Positions 21,455-34,350 of a stretch of DNA of 64,000 nt are shown piece by piece. The notes below the pieces were generated by a model, which did no database searches, was not told the origin of the DNA, and was given only the letters and a program-made list of their open reading frames with translations. The position numbers and the translations under genes were made by a program. Source of the stretch: Dermatemys mawii (taxonomy: Eukaryota; Chordata; Testudines; Dermatemydidae); contig ML677351.1 of assembly GCA_007922305.1 (NCBI GenBank), positions 8,235,673 through 8,299,672 on the forward strand. The letters are read 5' to 3'. Each line of letters opens with the position of its first letter. Position 1 is the stretch's first letter.

Positions 21455-23693
21455 GGATAAAGGAGATACCCAGTGAAATGAGAAATGACCTGATTGTCAC
21501 CCTCTTCAAGAAAGTGGATAAAGTGGATTGTGGAAATTATCGTGGTGTCTCCCTCCTAGCCACTGCAGCCAAAGTTCTAGCACGGATTGTTGCAACCCGC
21601 CTTCTGCTCCTTTCAGAAGGAATTTTACCAGAGTCACAGAGTGGTTTCCAACCATGTCGTGGGTCTTCTCAACTGCAAGAAAAGTGTAAGGAGCAAAACC
21701 AACCACTGTACATGGCTTTTATTGATCTAACTAAAGCCTTTGAGTCAGTGAATCGCTGTGCCCGCTGGACTGTACTTTCTGAGATTGATGTATTTATCAG
21801 GACATCCTAAAATTGTTTCATGATAACATGAAAGCGACTGGCTCCCATAGTGAACCTTTCAAAGTACAAACAGGAGTCAAACAGGGCTGTATCATTGCTC
21901 CAACCATGCTTGCAATTTTTATTGGCGTCATTCTTTACCTAATTGCTGGGAAGTTTAGAGCTGGCATTGAAATCATTTACAGATTGGACGGAAAGCTGTT
22001 CAGGCTTAGCAGGCTGAAAGCCAAGGGTAAGATCTCCACAACAACTACTGTGGAACTTCAGTATGCTGATGAAAACACAATCTTTGCCCACTCTGAGAAA
22101 GATCTCCAAACTATCTTGAATGTGTTTGCCAATGATTACGCATGTCTTGGTTTCACTCTTAATATTAAGATGTCTAATCTATCAAAAGCAATTGAGTAGT
22201 ACTGGAGAATGTCGATCATTTCCTCTACTTTCAAAATCATCTTTCATCCAAGGCAGATACAGATGCAGAAATTCAACATCATCTGAGCTGTGCCAGTGTA
22301 GCTTTTTCTCATTTATGGCACAGGGGTTTTGAAGATCACGGCATTCGAACAGACACCAAGTTTCTTGTTTATCAAGCCGTTATTCTCCCAACACTGTGGT
22401 ATGGGTCCAAAACTTGGACAACCTACTTGAAAGTCCTTGAGAGGCCCCATCAACGCTGCCTTCATAAGATTCTGAAGAACAAATGAGAAGTCAGAAGCAT
22501 CCAAATTAGTGTTCTGGAATAGGCAAAGACTACCAGTATCAAGGCAATGATCATCCGTCAGCAATTCTGCTGGACTGGTCATGTTGTCCGGATGCCAGAC
22601 CGTTGCCTCCTGTAACAGAGTGGCAACTCACACTGCCGTGCCTCCTGCTGGTCGTCCGGGAATTAGCTCATCTCAGCATCCAGAGTGCCCTCTGCAGGCT
22701 GATCTCCCGCTTGCTGCTGGCCCTGTGTCCCTCCCTGGACCCCAGTGCCCTCTTAGCTAGGGTGCTGCACAGTCTCAGGGTCTCCCCTCCCCAGGGAACC
22801 CCTACCTCCTATCCCCAGCTTGCCTCAGTCTAGGCAACTGCCAGTCACCACTTGCCCCCGTTCACCAGGGCAGACTGCAGTATCATTGCCATTCATCATT
22901 AGCAAGGGGGGTTTGGCCTGCTGCTTCTGCCTCTAGAGCCATGGGCTGCCCCCTGCAACCCCAGTACCCTTTGTTGGGCCGTCCCCTAGGCCCTGCAGCC
23001 TGGGGGTTTCCAGGCCAGAGCTCCCCCAGCTCCCCTTGCCTTGCCCCAGCCCTGCACCACTCTAGGTACCCTGCTCAAGCTCCCAGCGGCCAGGCCTGTC
23101 TGCCTCCACAGACAGAGGAGACTTTCTCTCTCCCACCAAACTCTGGGCCCTTATATCAGGGCCAGCTAGGCCCTGATTGACCCAGCCACAGCTGTGGCTG
23201 CTCTGCCTTCTGTTGCAGCCCTCTACTGGGCTGCCTTTCCTTTGCCACAGCCCTCTGCAGGGCTGTTTCAAGCCCTTTTTTGCAGGAGTGGGGCAGCTGC
23301 CCCACTAAATCCCCCAAAACAGGTCCGTTCTCTCAGCTGAAAGAAGGGTACCGTAACATGGGTGGACAATGGAAGTGTTATAAGGACTTGCTGAACGGCA
23401 ACCTAAAAAAAGTATAGTTTTGACATTGACACTTGGGAGAAACTTACCCGGGATTGCTTAAAATGGAGTGAAGTACTGCATGATGGTCCCCTGCATTTTG
23501 AACTTGCTCGCCAACAAGCTGAAGAGGACAAGAAGCGCAGCCAGAAGGAGAGACTGACTTCTAGTCATAGTCAACAGCCTCCTGCTGAGCCTGAAAACAT
23601 CTGCCCTCATTGTGGTTCAAGGATCAGCCTTATTAGGCACCTGAAGACCCATAAATCCCATGGAAGATGCTCATACTCAGTAAATGAGTGATC
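21455..23693 (+). mobile_element. Non-LTR retrotransposon with C-terminal zinc finger, decayed and split
   Basis: This is the reverse transcriptase half of a LINE, not CR1, probably of the RTE/Jockey side of the tree (clade not settled). In order: CGNYRGVSLL (near 21530), ILPESQSGF (near 21620), YMAFIDLTKAFESV (near 21710), a frameshift near 21800, VQTGVKQGCIIAPT (near 21870) and LQYADENT (near 22060), where the catalytic YADD box reads YADE. Then come a TDTKFLVYQAV-like block, GHVVRMPD (near 22580), a 0.7-kb GC-rich insertion, and a Cys/His end CPHCGSRISLIRHLKTH near 23600 followed by a stop. The 5' endonuclease is absent. Stops, frameshifts and the YADE change make it inactive. Confidence 0.85.
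22610..23320. mobile_element. GC-rich insertion inside the LINE
   Basis: LINE coding text stops after GTTGCCTCC and resumes at about CAGGTCCGTTCTCTCAG, so the roughly 710 bp between is an insertion. It begins TGTAACAGAG, is rich in CCC and CAG text, and has no recognisable coding domain. A TG start is compatible with a solo LTR, but I cannot show a clear target duplication or LTR end. Frames inside it are compositional. Confidence 0.6.
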
Positions 23694-23869
23694 ACCCACC
23701 ACCATTTATTAAATCTGCTGAAAGGGAGATTTTCCAATCCTGGGCATCGTATACAGCTTTAAAAATATTTATGCTTTCAGAGTTCTTAGCCTTCTTCCAG
23801 AATATTACATACTCTTCTTGAATGTTTATTCATTGTGGTCTAATTGCAGATTCTGCTATGCATTATGGT

Positions 23870-23980
23870 TAAAGGATTAGAACAATGACCAGTGAGTCAT
23901 GTGACATAGGTTCTTTTCCTTGCTCTGCTATTAACATATTGTGTGTCCCTGAACAAGTCACTTACAGATGAATTTCCAAA
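23870..23980 (+). repeat. MIR-like SINE fragment
   Basis: The text GTTCTTTTCCTTGCTCTGCT then TTGTGTGTCCCTGAACAAGTC follows the MIR core order. Heavily diverged. Confidence 0.6.
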
Positions 23981-24110
23981 GGCCTCCTTTGGGATCTCTG
24001 CTTCTTGGTATTTTAACCTGTCCTTCCTGAGAGGCATGACTAATGTTTGAGCATCTGGAGCAGTCCTGAGTACATTTCAAGGAATGCTATTTGGCATCCA
24101 TCCTATAGAC

Positions 24111-24241
24111 TAGTGGTTTTCACCATTTTTTCATTTGCGGATCCCTAAAATTTTTTGAATGGAGGTGCAGACCCCTTTAGAAATCTTAGACAGTCTGTGG
24201 AACCCTGGGGTTCCATGGACCACAGGTTGAAAACCACTGAC
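24111..24241. mobile_element. Miniature inverted-repeat element (AGTGGTTTTCA ends)
   Basis: Left end TAGTGGTTTTCACC, right end GGTTGAAAACCACTG, interior about 100 bp with GGGGTTCCATGGACCAC. CAGTGGTT-type ends occur on vertebrate hAT/Charlie-like elements. No clear target duplication seen. Confidence 0.75.
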
Positions 24242-27200
24242 CATCCTTCAATGCTATCCCCTTAGAATATCCCAGCCAATAGGCTTTCAGACAACTAGGG
24301 TGTGACCACACAATTACTATGAAGAATCCTTCAGAAACTCCATACCCACCTGAGTTGATAGGCAGGCAATCAAATGTCTATTTGCACTTGAAAATATTGG
24401 CCTTAGCCACTCTGCCTGGGTGTATAAAGCGTGGGTGGGGGAGAGAGCAATGCTTTCCCATCTTTATAAAGTATTAGTGAGTATTAGTACTATTCATTAT
24501 TTCATAAAGAAAACTCTGTAATGACTATTGATTGCACCTTTTTAAAATAATATGGATTGGGGGGAAAGAAAAGAGAATCATGTGAATAGCTAAATATTAC
24601 TTTTCAGCAGTAGTAATACTAATCTTGACAGCCAAATCCACAGTTACTGGCTAAATCGCATTACAAGGAAATGTATTGCTTATTGTGTGCACTGACAGAC
24701 AAGGAGACAAAAACGAAATGACATGGGAAAGGGTAGCTGTTCAAAAGACAAGTCAGCCATTTTGCTGTTACACAAAGTAACTAAAATAGTGCTGATGAAG
24801 GCCATTCTCTGTAATAATTTATCAGGTAAAATTTCTGCTGAAGTTAACAAGAGGTTTACCAATGTAAGGGCTGCATGTTTAGGCCCACAGTGAAGGTAAA
24901 ACATTTTTTTCCCCTACAGGGCAACAAAAATAACTACCCACATGGTTTAATTTGATCTTATGTTGGTTTTTAGCTCCTTTCTTCTAGGTACTAAAAACAC
25001 AAAAAAAGGCAGTGCCAAGGATGGTTTTCTACAGAAGTACCACTCTGCACATATCTCAAATTATGCAGTCAAAAATGTTGGCTTTGCAGTTCAGCAAACA
25101 GCAGGTTTCAAAAATTAATCAGTCAACATACATTCTACAGCTTGAGCTTCCTATGATATATATGAATATTTGAACATGATTAATATAATTAAAAGTTAAG
25201 GGATTTAATGTCACAAAAGCCTTTTGAATGGTTTTAATTCCCTTTACAGAAAATTAAATTTGTACAGCAGAATACAGGTTGAGGTATTATTAACAAATAA
25301 TGCCAACATTCTGTGTGGGGGGTGCACATGCACACACATACATGCCCAATGCTGCAAATCACCGAGTGCATCAGGTTTTCCTCAAGAGCTGCATGTTAAA
25401 AACATCATAAAAGAATGGATTAAAATGCTAACCCCATTACAGTAATTTCAAAGATTGGTTTTCTTTCAAAATTTTCATTCACAACTAATCTCATCATTTT
25501 GCACTTTGCTACTCCTCATACCCCATAATTTCCACAGACTCTCTCAATTTCTGTGCAGAGATTTAATTGCAGAGTGAGATCTCATGTTACGAAGGCTTTC
25601 TCACTCTTTACTGAAAGTACTACAGTAGATCACCAGAGTATACCAGGAAGCATTACTACAAGTTATTCAAACTAAAATTAGAGTATTGAAATGAACAAAA
25701 TAAATGCAGTGAGGAAGACTTGCTGCTTTATTCCCTTTACTCAGAAAATTCAGGTATCTGCAGTAGGTTTTGAAGGACCTCAGTGAGGACACCCTGCAGG
25801 TCTTCATTCCTCCTCCATGGACGAGAGAGTTCTCCCATGAACTATGGGGTTGGGAAGTACATACAGATGCTGGAACGGATGGGAGCAGTGAATGGACAGG
25901 CTGACATTGGATTCGGTTGGTAACAAGCCAATGGACAAACACACTACCCAGAGATCACCTGATAAAACCTTGAAGAGTTTTACCTATTCTTTGCTGCTTC
26001 CTTGGCTGTGATTTAAAGGGTCACCTTTGGAGCAGCTATGGCAAACATGATTTCCTGATAGAATTTTCCTGCTTCTTTGGGCTCCCTCCCATGGGCTTTA
26101 CTTCAGAGAGGACAATCTGGCAACAAGCCACTAGTGCCAAGGCTCTAAAATAGCTAATATGAGAGAAGAGACTGAGCTTTGGAGTTTAGATCTGCATCTG
26201 ATCTGAGCTTTCCCTCATAGTTTAAGGGTGTTAAGATCTGGAGGTATGTAAAATGAATTCATCATCAATATGTGTAGTGTCCATTCCTGCAACATTTATA
26301 CATGCCCCGTTTCAGTGACTTTGAACAGTAAATCAATGCAGAGACTAGAACAATGGAATTCTGACCTCTCAGATCTAGAGACCAAAGAAAGGATGACCTT
26401 CTGCTACAGGGATCAACTGCACCAATTTGAAGAAATCTGGGCTCCATTTTAAAGAAATTTTTGACTAGGGAAGAACACCCAAGGGATAGTTCTGACCTCC
26501 TTGATTTCTCCCTCCATATGTTGACTTCTGCTTTTGTACTTCCCCTCACCACTTTGTCTATGCAATCCCCCTATTAGTTTTAAAATACTGATTTAATATT
26601 AAGGTTGTTAAAATGTTTTTTGTAGATGTATGTCAATACTATGCTGTATGCTACAGGTGGTAATTATAAATGTATTTATACATTTGCACTGGAATGGTGG
26701 TATTGAAAAGTAAAATATTGATAAAAACTAACCTAAAAAAAGTGTGTAAAGCCTGAAAGCTTGGGATTTCAGTAGAAGTATCACAACCCCAGAGGAAAGT
26801 GTCAGACATGATTCCTACTAGTTTCAATTGACCAGCCTGGACTTCAGAATACAGCAACACATCTATTGGTTTTCCAAATGAAAATTATAGGGATCAGCAG
26901 AAACCAAGACAAGCCAGTTGATGGATTCTAGTGCAGTTCAGTAGACTTTCTATAATGGAAAATAGCACCATAATTTACTTTATTGTTGTTTTATAGTTCA
27001 ATTACAATTATTATGATATATCATTTATATTGTGGTAAAACCCATGCTATGCTCCCATGGTATACAAACATATAGGAAGACATGATTCCTGAACCAAACA
27101 GCATGCATTGTTCTACAGAGTTGGAGACTCCAGCCAGCATAATATCTTGGAAACTCCCATTAGTTCAAAAAGCTATAAAAGCAATTTTATAGACTTCCCA

Positions 27201-30200
27201 TGTTGTTTTTACACCTGAAAGTCATAATCTAATCAGAAAAATGGCTGCTAGGACATCTGTCTATGAGAAGACTTAGATGAAGGATTAAGATACACAGTCT
27301 AATTCTCCCCTTGATTAAACACTGTGAACTAGACAGCCAAAACCAAAGATGGGTTAATTTTGAAAACCACTGCAGTCAAGTTTGGGTTTTGAAAAGACCA
27401 GAAACAGGTGTGGCTCTGATACAGATCCTATTTTACCCAAGCTCCAAAAGTGCTGTGGGAGCTCTGAAATTAGATGCATAGTCTGGATTTGGCTCATTTC
27501 TAATATCTGCATCAAACCTTAATTTCCTCTTTTTAAAAGTTGATGGGGGGAAATAAACTTAATATTTAAGAGTATCTTCCCTCTGCTATTTTTTTCTCTT
27601 TTTTTAAACTTACCTTTTGGCTTTCAAGCACCTACCAATTCCTCATTGAACTGTGTACAGGCAAGAAGACAGCGTTATGGTTGCTGTGGAAACATTATCT
27701 TAGAATGTCTTGACTCTTGTGTGATTAATATCTCATCACCCTCTGTGGTTCATTGCATACAGAATCTTGTATTCAAAGCATAGCTTTATCTGAGGTTTAC
27801 ATAGTATTTTTTTCTGTATCAGGGTGTGATAGTGTCATGCTCCCATGTCTATCAGTAGGGAATATTGCTTATGAAATATTTTAGGCTCCAAATCCGGACT
27901 TCCTTTCTGTGTATTTTTAGTGTTTACATGATAAGAATAAAAGGGATAGGAGGTGCATTATTTTTCTTTAACAAACTTCAGACTAGGAAGGTTAGACCTG
28001 TCTTCAGTACAGTTTTGTTTCCTTTTGAATATGTCTAGTTGACATGCATCTTCCTCCTTTTGTTAATGACTGCAGTAATTTGATCCTCACATTATAAGAA
28101 CTGACAATGGATACATCCTTTTGCTGGCAACAAAAGATATTCAGTGCAAACCTAGGATATACATTAATATTGTGTGCAAAAACTAAGCTATCACACTATG
28201 AACTAAATTCAGCTCTCTCTTGTACATAACCCTATTGACTTCAACAGAGTTACACCAGAGCAGGAAAGAGAATAAGAGGATATGTGGGACAGGGACCTTG
28301 TCTTCTTGAAAGTCTGCAAAGAACTTTTGAAGTCTCAGGTGCTGTAAATATATTAAATATTAATCACAATTTGGCCTCCGATTTAAGTGAGAGTTGTACA
28401 TGCATTATTTAAGGCAGAATTTAATCCTTCTTGCATTACAGTGAGCACCACTAAAATCTTCACAAATTTCTTTGCAAGTAAATTAATTTTACTATAATAC
28501 TATGTATTAAATAAAGTAATCAGAATAATCTTATCTATTTCCAAAAGTAAAACTGCAAAGATTTGAATACAAATAATTCTGTGTGTACACATCAGTGAAG
28601 GTTTTTATGTTTGCTCCTAATTAAAATAGTGACACATAGTAACTAAGTGCCCAGCTTCCACAGACACTACAGAACTCAAGAGTTACCATAAATTCTCACT
28701 AGTTTTTGTCATAACTACATTTTGAACAAAAGGATCGCAGATATTTCAAAATTTAGCAGTAAATGTCAAAAGATAACTAACTTACCAAACTGAAGTGGGA
28801 GCTCACTCTATGTGAGGTTGGCACAATAAAATGGGGCTCTTTTCAATATTTTATGTGATACTGTATTACCATAACACCAGCCCTTTCATGCAAATTTTAT
28901 TCAATGATTAATGTGCTGTGTGTAATAAAAAGTGTAAATAAAAATAATGAGTCTGTGTTATTAATCACTGGTAGCATTTTTTTATTTGGTTTTATTGCAT
29001 GAATATAATATTGTACTGGAGTTTTCTAGCTGATTTATTTACATTCCTTTGGGTCCTGTTTAATTTCAGCAGTGTAATGTTTTAGACTCATTCCTTATTT
29101 CCTACATCAGTTAATACTATTGAGACAATACTTCAGTGCTTAAAGTTCTGGCAATTTTTAAGGTACAATAACTCATAATTTGTGAAGGTAGTATATCATC
29201 ACTAATTTCCCATTAATATGAGAAATTAATCATACCTTTAATTTACTAAAAATACATTTCAGCACAGAGATTAATTGTTGACACACTTGTCCATGCATGC
29301 ATTGGCTTATAAAATAATCAGTTCAGAAGCACGGCAGATAATTGAAATTTTAACTCTTGAGCTTCCTTACTACTAGGCAGTAATATGGCATGTTCTGAAT
29401 ATCACTTGTGTCACAATTACATGGAAATGATTACTATTCCTATTTGATTATCTATGTAGGTGGCAATTATTAGAGCGTAGTGGAATACCTTTGGGGAGAT
29501 AATGGAAATAAAGTCTTTTCATGCGTGGTCACTCATAAATCACATCTAAAACATTTATAATACTAAAACGTTGATTTACTTTCAAGAGGGCTGATCTCTC
29601 CTTTCACTGCACACATGTAATTCCCATTTGGTATCAGTGATGGTTAAGCTTGAATTTCAAGGGGAAAATAAATCCTAAATTATGCTGCTTTCTCAGCTGA
29701 ACATTACAGGCATTATCTTGTCTCTCTTTACCAAAGTGATCATCTAAGACCTTGCTTTGGTCAGTTCTGCTAATACTGGCTTAAATTGTTATTTTGGGCT
29801 ATTTTATCCTGTCTTTCAGTAAAACCTAACAGACAAGACCCTGTTTGCTCAAATTCTTCTGTTGGTTTTAGGTTTACTTCCCTGCCTTTGAAAGCAGCAG
29901 CTGGTGCAGCCCCTAAATCCCTGGATCTTGAGAGATCTGTCAAAGAGCGGGACTAACCTTGCTGACTACATAGCTGATTGGCATAGAAATTCAGAGCCAG
30001 ATTGCCACAGCTTCTTCCACCTGAAGCAATATTTAACTCCCTGGATGGCCTGAAAGGGCAATAGAGGCTGGGGCTATTTAATCTTTTCATAGCCCCGCTT
30101 CCTGGTCTTTACCCACCTCCCATCCTGATCCTGTCCCATCCCATTCTGTGCAGGGTCCTGCGCAGCAGTAAGTGAGGAATGGCATCATGGAGGTACCTGA

Positions 30201-31140
30201 CCCTTTGCGAGAGAGGAAGATTTGTATTTGGAATGTGTAATCCAGCCCCTCAGGGGGAAAAAAAAAAAGATAAAATCACCCTATGATCATTTCCCAGTAC
30301 TTCTACTGGAGCTTGACCCAACAGAATTTCCACCACAAAACAAATGCCAGATTATGCACTTTGGCAGTACTAATACAATATTAGAAATGCATCTAGGAAT
30401 TTCTGCTTTTATTAAAAAAACGACTGGTATCAAACACTTTACTAAATTAATCACACACATAGTAGTTATTAGATGAGAATGGATTTAAGTCAGTATCCTA
30501 GCATTATTTTATTTGCCTTTTACTCTGTCCCATAGATTTCTTTATAAGTGGAGCAAGAGAGAGAAAGGAAAATTCATCCCTCCTTGAACATTTCTGAATC
30601 TAGGATATAAATGTCCCAAAAATATTTCTATGTAATTTATATAATCATTTGCTAAAACACAGTGAGAGATGGAGGATTCATAAGTACCTTCAGTATTTAC
30701 CTAGCATGTGGAAAGCTAGTTAGTCCCTCTTCTTTTAGGTACAGAGAAGCCAAAATTAGTAGCAAGGCTCCTAACATGATCCATAAACAGTCAGTGGGAG
30801 GGGAATGGGATTCTGTGCAGTAGGATATCAGCTATTCTTTATGCACATGAACACAGCTTCTCAGGAACAATGTGCCATTTGAAGCTCTGCAGGTGTTTTG
30901 CGACGGTGACATGGATGAACATCACAATTGCTGTAGGTGGTATAAACCCTATACAAACCCATATCTGCAGGAATTAAATACTAACACTAGGTCATATTGT
31001 GTTATCAATTTTAAGCAGATCACTCGGTCTTCTTCAACAGTGAGTTCTGCTTCTAATATCAAAAGCATGATATAGCCTTCAGTGTTAAATCCTATAGTTT
31101 TCTGCTCTGCAATTTCTGGCAGTCTTAAAGGGTGTGGCTA
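24242..31140. other. Long AT-rich stretch poor in recognisable repeats
   Basis: Over almost 7 kb I recognise no LINE, SINE or DNA-transposon signature apart from short simple runs (A-run near 30250) and a weak GAGTTACACCAGAG phrase near 28245 that is common in turtle repeats. No coding region is evident. The stretch 26660-30200 contains essentially no ORF above 60 codons. It may be unique sequence with possible regulatory elements, or repeats too old to see. Confidence 0.4.
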
Positions 31141-32182
31141 GGGACTAGATTTATCACAAGATTTAAGCACTTAATTGTCAATTTAGGATCTTAAATCCCA
31201 GAATCAGGCCCCACTAGGATTCACAAACCCCCCATTCCGCTGTCTTCAAACCCTGTAGATGCTTAAACTTGCTTGGCACCTGAATTTTTGCTGTAAAAGT
31301 TCCCTAGGTGCCTATGTTTTATGTGCTTCTGATCAAGTGCAGTGCACGCCCAGGCCAGGCATCTAGGTGTCTAAGTCCCAGTGCCAATGTGCAAACAGGA
31401 GAAGATAGAGGCTCCTGTGCCTAACTCACCTGCAAGCCCCACCTGATAAGTGTACTAAAACTTTGCCTACCAGATTGGCCCCTATAGGTGAGTGTGATGG
31501 GGCCCCTGCCCCACACTGGTCCAGAGAAGGTTAAAACCAGCCTATTGAGGTTGAGTGGCAGGCAAAGAAATGGCTGTAGAGGAACAGCCAATTAGGGCAG
31601 CAGCTGCAGACAATGAGGGTGGTGGTTGGACCAGCCAATTAGAGCCCAGCCAACCCAAATAAAAGGAAGCTGTAGACAGCAGGGGGAGGAGATGTGCTAC
31701 AGGAAGCCTGACGGAGAAGACTAACGTCTTAGAGGGCTAGAGAGAGACCAGCACCCAGGGAAGGGCAGGTGAGAGCAGGGCAGGGGAGCTAGGGAGTTAT
31801 AAAGGTTATAAGGTGGGCCCCTCCTTGTCCAAATGGCACAGGGGCCAGAGAGGGTTTACAGCTGAGAATTCTAAGCAGAGAGCAGCACATCCCTGCAGCC
31901 CAGTCTTAGGTGCCTATCTCCAAGAGAGGGGAGGGCTTAACACACACCACTCAATTTGGCATTTCCTACTGGCTAATTTAGGACAGAAGCCATCTAGCAT
32001 GCTGGCTTTTGTGAATGAATCCCTTCTGAGGCATTTCTCTCTCTCTCTCCCCATTCATTGTATAGGGAGCCTAAGCACCTGACTCAGGCTTCTTGAACTC
32101 AGTAATTTTCTAGTTATCTAAAAGCTAGGCCGGGTGATGCTAAGTGTGACCACACATAGATTCCTTTGTGAATCTAGACCTG
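31141..32182. mobile_element. Inverted-repeat DNA element, interrupted
   Basis: Left end GGGACTAGATTTATCACAAG, right end CTTTGTGAATCTAGACCTGG: an imperfect inverted pair sharing CTAGATT and CACAA. Interior phrases such as TAGGTGCCTA, GAGCCTAAGCACCTGACT and AGGTGTCTAAGTCCC recur and are typical of a common turtle miniature element. A GC-rich segment at 31493-31860 interrupts it. Confidence 0.55.
31493..31860. mobile_element. LTR-like GC-rich insertion (uncertain)
   Basis: The segment runs from TGTGATGGGG to GGTTTACA, so it starts with TG and ends with CA, and it contains a TATA-like AATAAAAGG near 31658. It interrupts the surrounding inverted-repeat element. No coding content and no convincing target duplication, so a solo LTR is only one possibility; a SINE or unclassified repeat is equally open. 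Confidence 0.35.
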
Positions 32183-33837
32183 GGTGCAGAGAGGGAGGTG
32201 TGAGAAGCCCCATGGACTTCGCTGGCATTACTTGCTTTCAGAGTTAGGGTTTTAGTAAAGCAAAATATTAATTGTCAAAGGTATTTACAATGAGAAAGGA
32301 TGACAAATATTGATCAAATATACATAAACAGCATGCAATGTCTCATCTTGATGACAATGTCTGATCAATATTCATATGTATTTTAATGGATAGAATAAAT
32401 AACACAAGACCACAATATTTTAATGAAGAAGCCACTGAAATGAATATTATGGACTGGCGAAGATAAAATAGCTTCTCCCACCATAAAGATATCTTTAACA
32501 CTTATTTGTTCATTTTCCTCTGTTGCTGATTTAAAATATTCAAGTTAAACCCACAGTAAAGGCAGCATCTCTGTGTTTAAACATGTGCACCTATTTTACT
32601 ATAAACATTGGTTACTGGTGGTAGTATCCTAATATTGATGCCAAGCATCTTCTTTGTTAATTTACAGCCAAAGGCAAAATGATCTCATCTTGAGGGAAAT
32701 TAAACTGTCCATAAATATTAGAACTTCTGGAAACTATGAGAAGGAGTCAGTTCTCCGACAATCAGGTGGATTAATAGTGAAATAATAAATTAAACATAAA
32801 CCACAAATCCCAGTCGTATATGATCTAATGGTCACCAAGGGACACTACAGAGTCTTAACATCTGGCACAAAGGGGACAAACACAAACCAGTGAATCCAAA
32901 CTCATTCATTTATTTGGAGTCTGAATGTAAATGGCAAAATTATTACACTGGCCTTTCACCTCTGAAGACACTGGGCTTGCATCGGGTTCAGGTTGTAGGG
33001 GATAAAAAGAAATGGTTTAAAACTTAAATAACCTTAGTCAAAGCCACCCCACAATGGTATAAAACATCACACAGTACAAACTATGTATGCAAAACATTTA
33101 AAGCTCTATAATTAGACATTTTTTTTTTTTTTTGCTATTTTGCTCCTGACTCTTCCAGATGAGATGGAAGGACTAACTATTAATTTCTGGAAAAGATGTC
33201 CTGGAAGCATTGTAGAACAGTTGGCACTCTTCAGTGTATTATCAGTATATCCCTTTTCAAATGAAAACTGCTATGCTTGAAAGCACAAAGATGCAATTTA
33301 CAAAACTGATGCCACAGCATACACACATAATGACCTCCAAACCAATAAAAATGTAAATCCAAATTTAATGGGAGATTAAATACACTGGGAAATTAACATT
33401 AGACCAACAATTTGATCTTGCACAAATATCATTCATTTCACTCTTTTGCAGTATTTGGGAACAGAAGTGTGTATATGAGCTTGCCTGATTATTTATTATT
33501 GTGCCAAACAATAGTGCAATATTTAGAGACAAATCTGTTTTGTTTTTAACTCCTATGTAAAAGGTTTAATTATTTATACCTTAGTTTTAAACATTCACTA
33601 CAGTCTTAAATTTGGCATGAAGTCAACTTGGGAACATTTTCTCAATAAAATCTGTTTCTTCAATAAGAAATGCATCAATTACAGATTATTTTACTTAGCT
33701 CTTATAATTTCTGTATCCCAATTCCAGAGACTTTGCAATACATTTACCAGTTTTGTGTATTGCATATTACTCACAGTATACACAAGTTCTGATCCTTTGA
33801 ATAGGTGTCTCTAATTACTTCCCCGCCTCCATAACAA
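32183..33837. other. AT-rich non-coding stretch
   Basis: No gene or repeat family recognised. A T-run of about 14-15 bases lies at 33119-33133. Confidence 0.4.
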
Positions 33838-34350
33838 AATGGCATCATAGGTGCCAACTCTATGGGTGCTCCAGTGCTGGAGCACCCACGGGGAAAAATT
33901 AGTGGGTGCTCTACACACACCAATAGTCAAGCTCCCCTCACCCTATCTCCTTCTCCTCCCCTTCTCCCTCTCCTGAGGGTGTCTCGTTTCCACTCCTCCA
34001 CCTATCTCCCAGCATTTCCCACCTGGCCGCTGCCAAACAGCATTAGCATACTCCGCAGGGAAGGGGGAGAGAAGCATGAACATGGCACACTCTTGATAGG
34101 AGACAGGGAAGCGGAGGTTGGGATGGGGATTGGGGGAAGGAATTGGAATATTGGCAGGGAGGGGGCAGAGTTAGGGCAGGGACTTTGGGGAAGGGATTGG
34201 AATGGGGGCGGGGAAGGGATTGGAATGGGGGCAGGGAAGGGTGGAGAGAGGCAGGGCCTCATGGAAATGGTGGAGGGGGGCAGGGCTGGGGCCATAAGGG
34301 GGGTTGAGCACACATGGGAAAGAGGGGAAATCAGCACCCATGAATGGCAT
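33838..34350. mobile_element. hAT miniature transposon with perfect 8-bp target duplication
   Basis: The octamer AATGGCAT occurs at 33838-33845 and 34343-34350, directly flanking a 497-bp element. The ends are imperfect inverted repeats: CATAGGTGCCAACTC on the left and the complement of CATGGGTGCTGATTTCC on the right. Just inside the left end lies a hairpin GGGTGCTCCAGTGCTGGAGCACCC. The interior has G-rich GGGATTGGAATGGGGGC tandem units. Long ORFs on both strands (up to 185 codons) are composition artefacts of this non-autonomous element. Confidence 0.85.

Noticed and set aside
22603..23271. Pro/Leu-rich ORFs on both strands
   Set aside because: They lie in the GC-rich insertion within the LINE; no domain and no codon-level evidence.
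26651..30200. Possible exons of a host gene in the repeat-poor region
   Set aside because: No frame of useful length, no recognisable protein text and no convincing splice-bounded segment.
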